Shown: positions 14,792 to 24,376 of the stretch, in pieces
Layout: each line of letters starts with the position of its first letter
How positions within the stretch are numbered: the stretch's first letter is position 1
DNA from: Lachnospiraceae bacterium
Lineage (GTDB): Bacteria > Bacillota > Clostridia > Lachnospirales > Lachnospiraceae
DNA length: 38,644 nucleotides
Direction: 5' to 3'
NCBI GenBank assembly: GCA_024690605.1
Contig: JAILOV010000073.1
Coordinates: forward strand, 1-38,644
Made by a program: the position numbers and the translations under genes
The notes under the pieces: generated by a model
Told to the model about the DNA's origin: nothing
Databases searched by the model: none
What the model saw: only the letters and a program-made list of their open reading frames with translations

Positions 14792-17119
14792 ATGAAACCC
14801 AAAAAACTGCAGAAAAATATCATCATGCAAAAGGAGCTGGAGGCAGGTGTCATCGCATGGTACGATTTCCGGCCGGGAAGCAGTGTGCTCTATGTCGGAG
14901 ACGAAACCGACGGGATCGCTCTGTATCTGAAGCAGATGACCGGTGCGTCCTATGATGCCGACGGCAGAGAGACGGGCAGATCGCTCAGCCTCACGACGGC
15001 CCCTCCGGAGCTCGTAATTTCCGAAGAGTTTATCGCAAAGCATGCGGGAACCTTTGCCTGCATCATCTGCATGGAGCGGATGGAAAAAGAGCCGGATCCC
15101 GTGCGGGTGCTGGCCGCGTGGAAGCGACTGGCGGCACCCGGCGCGGTTTTTTTCGCCGGTGTGAACAACCGTCTGGGAACCCGCTTTGTCTGCGGGGACA
15201 GGGATCTCTACACGGAGCGCAGCTTTGACGGCATCGAGAATTACCGGCGTGCCTACCGGAATAAGGAGGATGTCTTCGCGGGCCGGATGTACACCAAAGA
15301 GGAGTGGGAGGGCTTTCTCTCCGCGGCCGGTTTTTCGGACAGCAGATTCTACTCCGCTTTTCCGGGGCTTCATGCGGCGAAACGTCTTTATCTCTATGGG
15401 AGCGCGACACAAGAGGATCTGCCCGGTATCATCATTCCCGAATATGGTTCACCGGAGACGGTGTTCCTGGAAGAAGAGGCGCTCTGGCCGACGCTGGAAG
15501 AGAGCGGCATGCTGCATCAGACGGCCAATGCCTATCTGATCGAGATCGCGGCGGATGCGCAGAGCATGCTTTCCGATGCGATGCGCATTTCGTGCTCGAT
15601 GCAGCGGGGACATGAGGCCGCCGTCGCAACGGTTCTGCATGCGGATGACCGGGTCACGAAGCGGAACATCTGGCCCGAGGGGGCGGATATTCTGGACAGG
15701 ATCGAAGAGAGCGCGGTGGATCTGCGGGCACACGGGCTGGAGACGGTCGAGCTGCACAGGGAAGACGGGTGTCTTGTCATGCCGGTGGTCCGTGGCGTGA
15801 ACGGCCAATGCTATCTGAAAAGGCTGCTAAAGAGCGATCCGGAGGCGTTTTATCGCGCGCTGGATCAGTTCCGGGACTGCATCCTGCACTCTTCGGACAA
15901 TCTGATGGAGGATCGGGGAGACGGCATGGGGGCGCTGCTGGCGCGCGGCTATTTCGGACTGCTCCCGGAAAACGCGATCTGGCGGGACGGCGTGCCGGTG
16001 TTCTTCGGGAGTCCCTGCTATCGGGAGGAATATTCGGCGAATATCCTGATCATCCGGGCGATCCATGCGCTATACGCGGGAGATATGTCGCTTTCCGCGG
16101 CGCTGCCGATGGATGATCTGCTGGAACGCTATGATCTGTTTGAGAGGAAAAAAGACTGGATGGATCTTTGCTGGCGTTTCTGGGGCGAGACCGATCACGG
16201 CGGGGATCTGTGGGAGTACTATGCCGATGTGCGGCGCAATCCGGACGTCGTCAACTCCAACAGACAGAGCATCAACTACTCCTCGGAGGACTATTACCGC
16301 CTGTTCGTGGACATTTTCCGTCACGCGGACACGCGGAAGCTCATCCTGTTCGGCTCCGGAAAATTCGCGAAGAAATTCCTCGATCTCTACGGAAAGGATT
16401 ATCCGCCGGCGGCGATCGTGGACAACCGGGAAGAAAACTGGGGAGAGAAACTGGAAGATATCGAGATCTCATCGCCCGAGATTCTGAAACAATACGGGAA
16501 CGGCGAGATCAAGGTGATCGTCTGTATCAAGAACTATCTTTCGGTGATGAAACAGCTGGCGGAGATGGGGGTGACGGAGGTCAGCATCTATGATCCGCTG
16601 CGGGACTATCCGCGCAAACGCCATCCGATCGTGACGGAGCAGACATCCGCAGACAAAGTCGCGGAACCGGGCAGTGCCGGGAAGGAGAAGAAGAAATATC
16701 ACACGGGCTATATCTCCGGCGTGTGGGATCTCTTCCACGTGGGGCATCTGAACATCTTTAAGCGGGCCAAGGAGCAGTGTGAATACCTGATCGTCGGCGT
16801 GGTGTCCGACAAGGGGGTGATCCGGTTCAAGGGCGTGGCACCCTTTGTCCCTTTCGAGGAGCGAATTGAGCTGGTGCGGGCCTGCCGCTATGTGGATGAG
16901 GCGGTCGAGATCCCCGTGGAGATGAACGGCCCCAAGGAAGCACTGGCGATGTATCACTTTGATGTGCAGTTCCAGGGGAGCGACCACATGAACGAGGACT
17001 ACTGGATCCAGATGCGCGACTATCTGCGTGAGCATGGGGCGGACATGGTGTTCTTCCCCTACACGATGAGCACGAATTCTACAAATATCAAAAAGCTGAT
17101 CGAGAAAAAACTGGTGTAG
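14792..17119 (+). CDS. Multidomain protein: methyltransferase-like, unknown, Rossmann and cytidylyltransferase domains
   Basis: A 775-residue protein from the ATG at 14792; a longer frame would overlap the upstream gene. Residues 20-215 resemble a class I SAM methyltransferase, but motif I is degenerate (VLYVGDETDG), so activity is doubtful. Residues 220-510 are unrecognised; a kinase-like fold is only a guess. Residues 515-620 form a Rossmann-like domain (KLILFGSGKFAKKF) like that of the LicD protein. Residues 636-775 are a second cytidylyltransferase with GVWDLFHVGH (HVGH 649-652) and YTMSTNSTNIKK at the position of the ISTT motif, closer in style to ethanolamine/choline-phosphate cytidylyltransferases than the TagD-like one. 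It probably activates a second phospho-alcohol with CTP. It ends 2 bases before the MATE gene. Confidence 0.8.
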   Translation: MKPKKLQKNIIMQKELEAGVIAWYDFRPGSSVLYVGDETDGIALYLKQMTGASYDADGRETGRSLSLTTAPPELVISEEFIAKHAGTFACIICMERMEKEPDPVRVLAAWKRLAAPGAVFFAGVNNRLGTRFVCGDRDLYTERSFDGIENYRRAYRNKEDVFAGRMYTKEEWEGFLSAAGFSDSRFYSAFPGLHAAKRLYLYGSATQEDLPGIIIPEYGSPETVFLEEEALWPTLEESGMLHQTANAYLIEIAADAQSMLSDAMRISCSMQRGHEAAVATVLHADDRVTKRNIWPEGADILDRIEESAVDLRAHGLETVELHREDGCLVMPVVRGVNGQCYLKRLLKSDPEAFYRALDQFRDCILHSSDNLMEDRGDGMGALLARGYFGLLPENAIWRDGVPVFFGSPCYREEYSANILIIRAIHALYAGDMSLSAALPMDDLLERYDLFERKKDWMDLCWRFWGETDHGGDLWEYYADVRRNPDVVNSNRQSINYSSEDYYRLFVDIFRHADTRKLILFGSGKFAKKFLDLYGKDYPPAAIVDNREENWGEKLEDIEISSPEILKQYGNGEIKVIVCIKNYLSVMKQLAEMGVTEVSIYDPLRDYPRKRHPIVTEQTSADKVAEPGSAGKEKKKYHTGYISGVWDLFHVGHLNIFKRAKEQCEYLIVGVVSDKGVIRFKGVAPFVPFEERIELVRACRYVDEAVEIPVEMNGPKEALAMYHFDVQFQGSDHMNEDYWIQMRDYLREHGADMVFFPYTMSTNSTNIKKLIEKKLV

Positions 17120-17121
17120 AA

Positions 17122-18519
17122 ATGCTCTCTGTCCGTGAACTGAAAAAGAAATTCATCGGAGACCGGGCTTTCTATGCGCGCGTGCTCGCGATCACCGTGC
17201 CGATCATGATCCAGAGCGGGATCACGAATTTCGTGAGCCTTTTGGACAACATCATGGTCGGGCGCGTGGGAACCGAACAGATGAGCGGCGTCGCGATCGT
17301 CAACCAGCTGTTCTTCGTCTTTTATCTCTGTATTTTCGGCGGATTCGCTGGTGCGGGCATCTTTACGGCGCAGTACTATGGCTGCGGGGATCAGGACGGG
17401 ATCCGTCACACCTTTCACTATAAACTGTGGATGGGCGTGATCCTGTATGCCGCGGCGCTGATCGTGTTTCTCGGCTTCGGGCCGGAGCTGATCGGTCTCT
17501 ATCTCAACGGGAGTGAAGACGGCGGGGATCTGACAGCTGCGCTGCACTACGCGAGCAGTTACATGCGGATCTCGCTCGCGGGTCTCCCGGCCTTCATGCT
17601 GGTGCAGGTTTATGCCAACACCCTGCGCGAGTGCGGAGAGACTGTGGTGCCGATGAAGGCCGGTCTGGTCGCGGTGTTCGTGAACCTTGTGTTCAATTAT
17701 CTCCTGATCTACGGCAAATTCGGACTCCCGGCACTGGGCGTCAACGGGGCGGCCATAGCCACCGTGCTCTCCCGGTTCGTCGAGCTGTCGATCGTGGTCG
17801 GCTGGACACACCGGCATACGGAACGCTGTCCTTATATCGTCGGCATCTACCGGACCATGCGTGTTCCCGCGGATCTGATCAGAAAGTATTTCATCACCGG
17901 CGCGCCGCTCCTCCTCAACGAGGGTCTGTGGTCCACCGGCATGGCCATGCTCACGCAGTGCTATTCCCTGCGCGGGCTCAATGTGGTCGCCGGGCAGAAC
18001 ATCGCGAGCACGATCACCAACGTCTTCAATGTCGTGTTCTTTGCGATGGGGGATGCGGTGGCGATCATCGTCGGGCAGCATCTCGGGGCGGGGCACTATA
18101 AGGAGGCAAGGGAGGATGACAACAGGATCATTGCCTTCTCCGTCGGGATCGCGACCATGGTGGGCCTGGTGATCTTCGTCACATCGCCGCTGTTCCCGCA
18201 GCTCTACAACACGACGCCGGAGGCGAAGCGGATCGCGACGCATTTCCTGATGACGCAGGCGATCTTTACGCCGCAGATGGGTTTTCTTCATACCTCCTAT
18301 TTTACGATCCGCTCCGGCGGGCGGACGGTGATCACCTTCCTCTTTGACAGTGTCTTCATGTGGGCGGTGAGCGTGCCGCTGGCGTTCGTGCTGAGCCGCT
18401 ACACGACGCTTTATGTGATCTTTATCTTCGCCGCCCTGCAGATGGCGGAGTGGATCAAATGCGCGGTCGGCTTTGTGCTGGTGAAGAAAGGCGTGTGGAT
18501 GAAAAACATTGTTTCGTAG
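17122..18519 (+). CDS. MATE-family transporter
   Basis: A 465-residue polytopic membrane protein with about 12 helices in two homologous halves, typical of MATE transporters (around 450 residues). N-terminal features such as PIMIQSGITNFVSLLDNIMVGRVG and the GLPAF/YANTLREC segment fit the family. MATE proteins use Na+ or H+ gradients to export small cations and drugs; they belong to the same superfamily as lipid-linked oligosaccharide flippases. Given its place at the end of a glycan-phosphate cluster (2 bases after the previous stop, no separate ribosome binding site), export or flipping of the pathway's product is possible. That link is contextual; a generic drug exporter is the alternative. 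Confidence 0.92.
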   Translation: MLSVRELKKKFIGDRAFYARVLAITVPIMIQSGITNFVSLLDNIMVGRVGTEQMSGVAIVNQLFFVFYLCIFGGFAGAGIFTAQYYGCGDQDGIRHTFHYKLWMGVILYAAALIVFLGFGPELIGLYLNGSEDGGDLTAALHYASSYMRISLAGLPAFMLVQVYANTLRECGETVVPMKAGLVAVFVNLVFNYLLIYGKFGLPALGVNGAAIATVLSRFVELSIVVGWTHRHTERCPYIVGIYRTMRVPADLIRKYFITGAPLLLNEGLWSTGMAMLTQCYSLRGLNVVAGQNIASTITNVFNVVFFAMGDAVAIIVGQHLGAGHYKEAREDDNRIIAFSVGIATMVGLVIFVTSPLFPQLYNTTPEAKRIATHFLMTQAIFTPQMGFLHTSYFTIRSGGRTVITFLFDSVFMWAVSVPLAFVLSRYTTLYVIFIFAALQMAEWIKCAVGFVLVKKGVWMKNIVS

Positions 18520-18532
18520 AGAGGCTGTTTTG

Positions 18533-18541
18533 TGTTATAAT
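18533..18541 (+). promoter_or_regulatory. Extended -10 promoter of the ptb-buk-secA-prfB group
   Basis: TGTTATAAT gives a perfect TATAAT (18536-18541) with the extended-10 TG at 18533-18534. The -35 region, TTCGTA at 18513-18518 with a 17-base spacer, is poor and falls in the last codons of the MATE gene. An extended -10 commonly compensates for a weak -35. Confidence 0.65.
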
Positions 18542-18578
18542 ATGTAGTCGTGCATTTTTTCAACAGGAGGCAACAGAA

Positions 18579-19499
18579 ATGAGCAAGAGTTTTGATGAGC
18601 TGCTCTCTAAGGTCAAGAGCTGCGGGAGAAAGAAACTGTCCGTCGCGGTGGCACAGGATGAACCCGTGCTGGAAGCGGTGGAACTGGCAAGAAAAGAGGG
18701 GATCGCCGCGCCGGTGCTGGTGGGTGACAAGGCAAAGATCGAGGAGATCGCGAAGAAGCTTTCGATCGATCTGACACAGGGCTATGAGATCGTGGATGTC
18801 GCCGATGTCGAAGAAGCGGCCACGGCGGCGGTGAAGCTGGTCCATGACGGCGATGCCGAGATGTACATGAAGGGCTGCCTGGAGACGAAGCAGTTCTTAA
18901 AGAGCGTGCTGAACAAGGAGGTCGGTCTGCGCACCGGCCGTCCGCTGTCCCATGTCTGCGTGTTTGAGATCCCGGGGATCGATCGCCTGCTGTTCCTGAC
19001 CGATGTGGCGTTCATGCCCTATCCGACGCTTGAGGACAAGAAGATCATCATCGAATATACGGTGGATGTCGCCCGGGCCTGTGGGATCGAGATGCCCAAG
19101 GTGGCCCCCCTCGCAGCCGTTGAAGTGGTCAATGACAAAATGCCGGTCACGGTGGAAGCGGCGGAGCTGACGCGCCTGAATGAGGCGGGTGAGATCAAAA
19201 ACTGCATCGTGGACGGACCGCTGTCCATGGATCTGGCCATCGATCCTTCGGCAGCCGAGCATAAGGCCGGAGCCAAGGACAGAAAGATCGTCGGCGACGC
19301 CGACATCCTGCTGTTCCCGGACATCCACGCGGGGAATCTCGTTTACAAGACCATTGTGCGCCTGGCGACGGTGAAGAACGGCAACATCCTGACGGGCACC
19401 AAGGCGCCGGTCATCCTGACCTCGCGTTCCGACACGGTGGAGGTGAAACTCAATTCCATCGCGCTGGCCGCTGTGGTCGCGAGCTCACTCTCGAAGTAA
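18579..19499 (+). CDS. ptb: Phosphate butyryltransferase (phosphotransbutyrylase)
   Basis: A 306-residue enzyme, close to the usual 300 of the family. The start at 18579 has AGGAGG (18565-18570) at the right distance; the frame opens earlier but overlaps the MATE gene. It belongs to the phosphate acetyl/butyryltransferase family and converts butyryl-CoA plus phosphate to butyryl-phosphate and CoA in the cytoplasm. The next gene encodes the matching kinase, 37 bases downstream, giving the classic ptb-buk route that yields ATP and butyrate. The pairing with buk favours butyryl over acetyl substrates; branched-chain acyl-CoA is also possible. It is transcribed from its own extended -10 promoter. 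Confidence 0.92.
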   Translation: MSKSFDELLSKVKSCGRKKLSVAVAQDEPVLEAVELARKEGIAAPVLVGDKAKIEEIAKKLSIDLTQGYEIVDVADVEEAATAAVKLVHDGDAEMYMKGCLETKQFLKSVLNKEVGLRTGRPLSHVCVFEIPGIDRLLFLTDVAFMPYPTLEDKKIIIEYTVDVARACGIEMPKVAPLAAVEVVNDKMPVTVEAAELTRLNEAGEIKNCIVDGPLSMDLAIDPSAAEHKAGAKDRKIVGDADILLFPDIHAGNLVYKTIVRLATVKNGNILTGTKAPVILTSRSDTVEVKLNSIALAAVVASSLSK

Positions 19500-19536
19500 A
19501 CGGAGCTTCCATAAGGAAAAGAAAAGGAGAGAAGAT

Positions 19537-20613
19537 ATGTCAGTCAAAAGCCTTATCATCAACCCCGGTTCCACATCGACGAAGCTCGGCATCTTCACCG
19601 ATGAGACACTGGAGATGGACGAGACCCTGCGTCACAGCACCGAGGAGATCGCGAAATACGACTCGATCATCGCACAGAAGGATTTCCGCAAGGAGATCAT
19701 CCTCACCTTTTTGAAGGAAAAGAACATCGATGTGAAGAGCTTCGATGTGATCGTGGGACGCGGCGGCATGCTCAAGCCGATGCCCGGCGGCACCTATGCC
19801 GTGACGGACGCGCTCCGGCATGATCTTGAGATCGGCGTGCAGGGGCAGCACGCGTCCAATTTGGGCGGTATCCTTGCCCGGGAGATCGGCGATGAGATCG
19901 GCGTGCCGTCTTATATCGTCGATCCGGTCGTGGTGGATGAGCTGTGTGACGCGGCAAGGCTTTCCGGATTGCCGGAGCTTCCGCGCGTGTCGGTTTTCCA
20001 TGCGCTGAACCAGAAGGCCGTCTGCAGACGTTATGCGGCGGAGGTCGGAAAGAAATATGAAGATCTCAATCTGATCGGCGTGCATCTGGGCGGCGGCGTG
20101 TCGGTTGCCGCGCATGAGAAGGGCCGTGTGGTGGATGTGTTCAACGCGCTGGACGGCGACGGGGCGTTTTCTCCCGAGCGCTGCGGCGCTCTGCCGGTCG
20201 GCGGCCTGATCCGTCTCTGCTTCTCCGGCAAGGTCACGGAGAAGGAGATGATGAAGCGCGCGGTGGGCGGCGGCGGTTTCAACGCCTATCTCGGGACCAA
20301 CGATGCCCGCGAGGTCATGAAGATGATCGAAGGGGGCAATGCCGACGCGAAACTGATGATGGAAGCGTTTGTCTTCCAGCTCTCCAAGAACGTCGGATCC
20401 ATGGCGGCGGTGCTCTCCGGCAAAGTGGATCAGATCATCATCACCGGCGGCATCGCGCACAACAAGTGGGTGACGGATGAGATCACGAAGCGCGTATCCT
20501 TCATCGCACCGGTGACGGTCTATCCCGGCGAGGATGAGCTGCTGGCTCTCGCACAGGGCGCACTGCGCGTGATGAACGGCGAGGAGAAAGCGAAGATCTA
20601 CGAAGAGATCTGA
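19537..20613 (+). CDS. buk: Butyrate kinase
   Basis: A 358-residue acetokinase-family enzyme of usual length. The ATG at 19537 follows AAGGAG (19524-19529). It starts [16 protein letters not shown], the ATP/phosphate-binding opening of the ASKHA fold, and contains [15 protein letters not shown], the [18 protein letters not shown] segment and [11 protein letters not shown] near the C-terminus. It makes ATP and butyrate from butyryl-phosphate and ADP. Together with ptb it indicates fermentative butyrate formation or branched-chain fatty acid metabolism. secA begins 14 bases downstream, an uncommon neighbour, so energy metabolism and secretion genes may share a transcript. Confidence 0.95.
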   Translation: MSVKSLIINPGSTSTKLGIFTDETLEMDETLRHSTEEIAKYDSIIAQKDFRKEIILTFLKEKNIDVKSFDVIVGRGGMLKPMPGGTYAVTDALRHDLEIGVQGQHASNLGGILAREIGDEIGVPSYIVDPVVVDELCDAARLSGLPELPRVSVFHALNQKAVCRRYAAEVGKKYEDLNLIGVHLGGGVSVAAHEKGRVVDVFNALDGDGAFSPERCGALPVGGLIRLCFSGKVTEKEMMKRAVGGGGFNAYLGTNDAREVMKMIEGGNADAKLMMEAFVFQLSKNVGSMAAVLSGKVDQIIITGGIAHNKWVTDEITKRVSFIAPVTVYPGEDELLALAQGALRVMNGEEKAKIYEEI

Positions 20614-20627
20614 TAAGGTGAATGGTT

Positions 20628-23216
20628 ATGGCAAGTCTGATAGATAAGATCATTGGAACACACAGCGAGCGCGAGGTTCGCCGGATTCAGGACAAGGTGG
20701 ACGCCATCGAGGCACTGCGCCCCGAGATGCAGGCGCTCTCTGACGAGGAACTGCGTGCACGCACCGATGTGTTCAAAAAACGTCTCGCGGACGGGGAAAC
20801 CCTTGACGATATCCTGGTCGACGCTTTTGCGACGGTCCGGGAGGCGGCGAAGCGCGCGATCGGCATGGAGCATTTCCGTGTGCAGCTGATCGGCGGGATC
20901 ATCCTGCATCAGGGACGCCTGGCGGAGATGAAGACCGGTGAAGGCAAGACCCTGGTCGCGACGCTCCCTTCCTATCTGAACGCGCTGGAGGGCAAGGGCG
21001 TCCATGTTGTGACGGTCAACGACTATCTGGCGAGCCGTGATGCCGAGTGGATGGGCAAGGTACATGAATTCCTCGGCCTGACGGTCGGCTGCGTCCTCAA
21101 TTCCATGACGCCGCAGGAGCGTCAGCAGGCTTACGGATGTGACATCACCTATGTGACAAACAATGAACTGGGTTTCGATTATCTGCGTGACAACATGGCG
21201 ATCTACAAGGAGCAGCTGGTGCTGCGCGGCCTGAACTATGCGATCATCGACGAGGTGGACTCCATCCTGATCGACGAGGCCCGGACGCCGCTCATCATCT
21301 CCGGTCAGAGCGGCAAATCGACCAAACTCTATGAGGCCTGCGACATTCTGGCCAAACAGATGACGCGCGGCGAGGACATGGAGGAACTCACCAAGATGGA
21401 TGCCATCATGGGCGTCGAGCGTGAGGAGACCGGTGATTTTATCGTCAACGAAAAGGACAAGGTCGTCAATCTCACGGCACAGGGTGTGGACAAGGTCGAG
21501 AAATTCTTCCATATCGAGAATCTGGCCGACGCGGAGAATCTGGAGATCCAGCACAATATCATCCTTGCGCTCAGGGCCAACAACCTGATGCACCGCGATC
21601 ACGACTATATCGTCAAGGATGACGAGGTGCTGATCGTTGATGAATTCACGGGACGTGTGATGCCCGGCCGGCGCTATTCCGACGGCCTTCATCAGGCGAT
21701 CGAAGCCAAGGAGCATGTGAAGGTGAAGCGGGAATCCAAGACGCTGGCGACGATCACCTTCCAGAATTTCTTTAACAAGTTTGACAAGAAATGCGGCATG
21801 ACCGGTACGGCACTGACGGAGGAACGCGAATTCCGAGATATTTACGGCATGGATGTTATCGTGATCCCCACCAACGTGCCCGTGATCCGTAAGGATCTTC
21901 AGGATGCTGTCTACAAGACCAAAGCGGAAAAATACCGGGCGGTCGTCGAAGCCGTCAGGGAGGCACATGAGAAGGGACAGCCGGTGCTCGTCGGCACAAT
22001 CACGATCGAGACGAGTGAACTGCTCTCCAAGATGCTGAAAAAGGAAAACATCCCGCACAATGTGCTGAACGCCAAGTTCCATGAGATGGAAGCGCAGATC
22101 GTCGCGGATGCCGGCAGACACGGCGCGGTCACGATCGCCACGAACATGGCGGGCCGCGGTACCGATATCAAGCTGGATGATGAGGCGCGCGCAGCAGGCG
22201 GTCTCAAGATCATCGGCACGGAACGGCATGAATCACGACGCATCGACAATCAGCTGCGCGGACGAAGCGGCCGTCAGGGCGACCCCGGTGAGTCCAAATT
22301 CTACATCGCACTGGAGGATGATCTGATGCGCCTGTTCGGATCGGAGCGCCTGATCGGTATGTTCAATGCCCTGGGCATTCCCGAGGGACAGGAGATCGAG
22401 CACAGGATGCTCTCCAAAGCGATCGAGAACGCACAGAAGAAGATCGAGGACAACAACTTCGGTATCCGCAAGAACCTGCTGCAGTATGATCAGGTCATGA
22501 ACGAGCAGAGGGAAAAGATCTACGAGGAGCGTCTGCGTGTCTTAAACGGCGAGAGCCGCCGGGAGGAAATCTACAAGTGGATCTCCGACATCGTGGAAGG
22601 TGCGGTGGAGACATCGATCGGTGTCAACAACAATTCGGACGACTGGGACCTGACGGAGCTCAACGAACTCCTGCTCCCGATCGTGCCGCTGCAGCCGGTC
22701 AAGCGCGCCCGCATCAACACGCTGCAAAAGGACGCACTGGTACAGCAGCTTAAGGAAGAGGCAGTCAAATTCTACGAAGCCAAGGAAACGGAATTCCCGG
22801 ACGCAGAGGCGATCCGCGAAGTGGAACGCGTGATCCTGCTGCGTGTGATCGACCGGAAATGGATGGATCATATCGACGATATGGATCAGCTCCGGCAGGG
22901 GATCGGTCTTGCGGCTTACGGTCAGAAAGACCCGCTGCTTGAGTATGAACGCATCGGCTTCGATATGTTCACGGAGATGATGCACAACATCAAGGAGGAC
23001 ACGATCCGTTTCCTGATGCATGTGCAGGTGCAGGAAAAGGTGGAGCGTGAGCAGGTCGCCAAGGTGACGGGCACCAACAAGGATGACAGCGTGGCGAAGG
23101 CACCGGTCAAGCGCGCGCAGGTCAAGGTCTATCCCAACGATCCCTGCCCGTGCGGGAGCGGTAAGAAGTTTAAGAACTGTCACGGACGTCCGGGAGCGGG
23201 CGCTCTGGAGGAATAA
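20628..23216 (+). CDS. secA: Preprotein translocase ATPase SecA
   Basis: An 862-residue SecA, the motor that drives unfolded preproteins through SecYEG. The start at 20628 is preferred over an ATG six bases earlier because AAGGTG (20615-20620) is seven bases before it. Domains in order: NBD1 with MKTGEGKT (GEGKT 104-108) and [18 protein letters not shown]; the preprotein crosslinking domain; NBD2 with [13 protein letters not shown] and [10 protein letters not shown]; helical scaffold and wing; and a C-terminal zinc-binding SEC-C tail with [14 protein letters not shown]. All elements of a housekeeping SecA are present, so this is not a reduced accessory SecA2. prfB follows after three bases, a common arrangement in Firmicutes. 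Confidence 0.98.
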   Translation: MASLIDKIIGTHSEREVRRIQDKVDAIEALRPEMQALSDEELRARTDVFKKRLADGETLDDILVDAFATVREAAKRAIGMEHFRVQLIGGIILHQGRLAEMKTGEGKTLVATLPSYLNALEGKGVHVVTVNDYLASRDAEWMGKVHEFLGLTVGCVLNSMTPQERQQAYGCDITYVTNNELGFDYLRDNMAIYKEQLVLRGLNYAIIDEVDSILIDEARTPLIISGQSGKSTKLYEACDILAKQMTRGEDMEELTKMDAIMGVEREETGDFIVNEKDKVVNLTAQGVDKVEKFFHIENLADAENLEIQHNIILALRANNLMHRDHDYIVKDDEVLIVDEFTGRVMPGRRYSDGLHQAIEAKEHVKVKRESKTLATITFQNFFNKFDKKCGMTGTALTEEREFRDIYGMDVIVIPTNVPVIRKDLQDAVYKTKAEKYRAVVEAVREAHEKGQPVLVGTITIETSELLSKMLKKENIPHNVLNAKFHEMEAQIVADAGRHGAVTIATNMAGRGTDIKLDDEARAAGGLKIIGTERHESRRIDNQLRGRSGRQGDPGESKFYIALEDDLMRLFGSERLIGMFNALGIPEGQEIEHRMLSKAIENAQKKIEDNNFGIRKNLLQYDQVMNEQREKIYEERLRVLNGESRREEIYKWISDIVEGAVETSIGVNNNSDDWDLTELNELLLPIVPLQPVKRARINTLQKDALVQQLKEEAVKFYEAKETEFPDAEAIREVERVILLRVIDRKWMDHIDDMDQLRQGIGLAAYGQKDPLLEYERIGFDMFTEMMHNIKEDTIRFLMHVQVQEKVEREQVAKVTGTNKDDSVAKAPVKRAQVKVYPNDPCPCGSGKKFKNCHGRPGAGALEE

Positions 23217-23219
23217 TCC

Positions 23220-24365
23220 ATGGTCGTACTGGATCAGATGAAGGTTGAACTGCAGAATCTGCGCGGCACGCTGGACGAGGTGACGGCGGCGCTCGGACTC
23301 GATGCGCGGAAAAAACGGATCGAGGAACTCTCGCGCGCGATGGAGGAACCCAATTTCTGGGATGACGCGGATCGCGCCAACAAGCAGACCAGAGAGCTCA
23401 AAAACAATCAGGACATGGTGGACCGGATGGACGCCCTGCACAGGCAGTATGACGACATCATCGATCTGATCGATCTGCAGAATGCGGAAGGAACCGACGA
23501 CGAGGAGATGGCCGCGGAGATCCGCTCCGATCTGGATGATTTTGAGAACACACTGGAGGAGATCCGCATCTCCAACCTGTTGAACGGTCCCTATGACAAA
23601 AACAGCGCGATCCTGCGCCTGGGTGCCGGTGCCGGCGGAACCGAGAGCTGCGACTGGTGTTCCATGCTCTACCGCATGTACACCCGCTGGGCGGAACGCA
23701 AGGGCTTTTCGATCGATCTCCTGGATCTGCAGGACGGCGATGAGGCAGGGATCAAATCGGTGTCCTTTCAGATCAACGGGGAAAACGCCTACGGTCTCCT
23801 GAAATCGGAGCACGGCGTGCACCGCCTGGTACGGATCAGTCCGTTCAACGCGCAGGGGAAACGCCAGACTTCATTCGTTTCCTGTGATGTGATGCCGGAT
23901 ATCGAAGAGGATCTGGATATCGAGATCAAAGATGACGACATCCGCATCGATACCTACCGGTCGAGCGGCGCGGGCGGTCAGCACATCAACAAGACAAGCT
24001 CCGCGATCCGCATCACGCATTTTCCGACGGGGATCGTCGTGACCTGTCAGAATGAGCGCTCGCAGTTCCAGAACAAGGACAAGGCCATGCAGATGCTCAA
24101 AGCCAAGCTCTATATGCTCAAACAGGAAGAAAACGAGGCCAAGCTCGGCGGTATCCGCGGTGAGGTAAAGAAGACGGATTTCGGAAGTCAGATCCGTTCC
24201 TATTTCCTGCAGCCCTACACGATGGTGAGCGATCTGCGCACCGGCAAGAAGATTTCCAACGCGGACGGCGTGCTGGACGGAGATCTGGATCCGTTCATCA
24301 ATGCCTACCTGCAGTGGCTGGCAAACGGCGGAGAACCGGTGGGAGGAGACGACGAGGAACCGTAG
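23220..24365 (+). CDS. prfB: Peptide chain release factor 2, read without frameshift
   Basis: A 381-residue release factor that recognises UGA and UAA stops. The peptidyl-tRNA hydrolysis motif GGQ is at 252-254 (SSGAGGQHINK) and the stop-recognition tripeptide SPF is in VRISPFNAQG. GGAGGA (23207-23212), inside the end of secA, precedes the ATG by seven bases, so translation is probably coupled. Many bacterial prfB genes contain an in-frame UGA near codon 25 that requires a programmed +1 frameshift; here the frame runs through that region (TAALGLDARKKRIEEL) uninterrupted, so autoregulation by that route is absent. Confidence 0.97.
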   Translation: MVVLDQMKVELQNLRGTLDEVTAALGLDARKKRIEELSRAMEEPNFWDDADRANKQTRELKNNQDMVDRMDALHRQYDDIIDLIDLQNAEGTDDEEMAAEIRSDLDDFENTLEEIRISNLLNGPYDKNSAILRLGAGAGGTESCDWCSMLYRMYTRWAERKGFSIDLLDLQDGDEAGIKSVSFQINGENAYGLLKSEHGVHRLVRISPFNAQGKRQTSFVSCDVMPDIEEDLDIEIKDDDIRIDTYRSSGAGGQHINKTSSAIRITHFPTGIVVTCQNERSQFQNKDKAMQMLKAKLYMLKQEENEAKLGGIRGEVKKTDFGSQIRSYFLQPYTMVSDLRTGKKISNADGVLDGDLDPFINAYLQWLANGGEPVGGDDEEP

Positions 24366-24374
24366 AAAGGTTCC
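24356..24374. other. Small hairpin around the prfB stop codon
   Basis: GGAACC (24356-24361) and GGTTCC (24369-24374) form a 6-bp perfect stem with a 7-base loop holding the TAG stop. It lies between convergent prfB and a lipoprotein gene. There is no U-run, so it is not a convincing intrinsic terminator. Confidence 0.3.
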
Positions 24375-24376
24375 GG

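Noticed and set aside
20598..22229. A 543-codon open frame antisense to secA
   Set aside because: secA is certain on the plus strand; the antisense product has no motif and no ribosome binding site.
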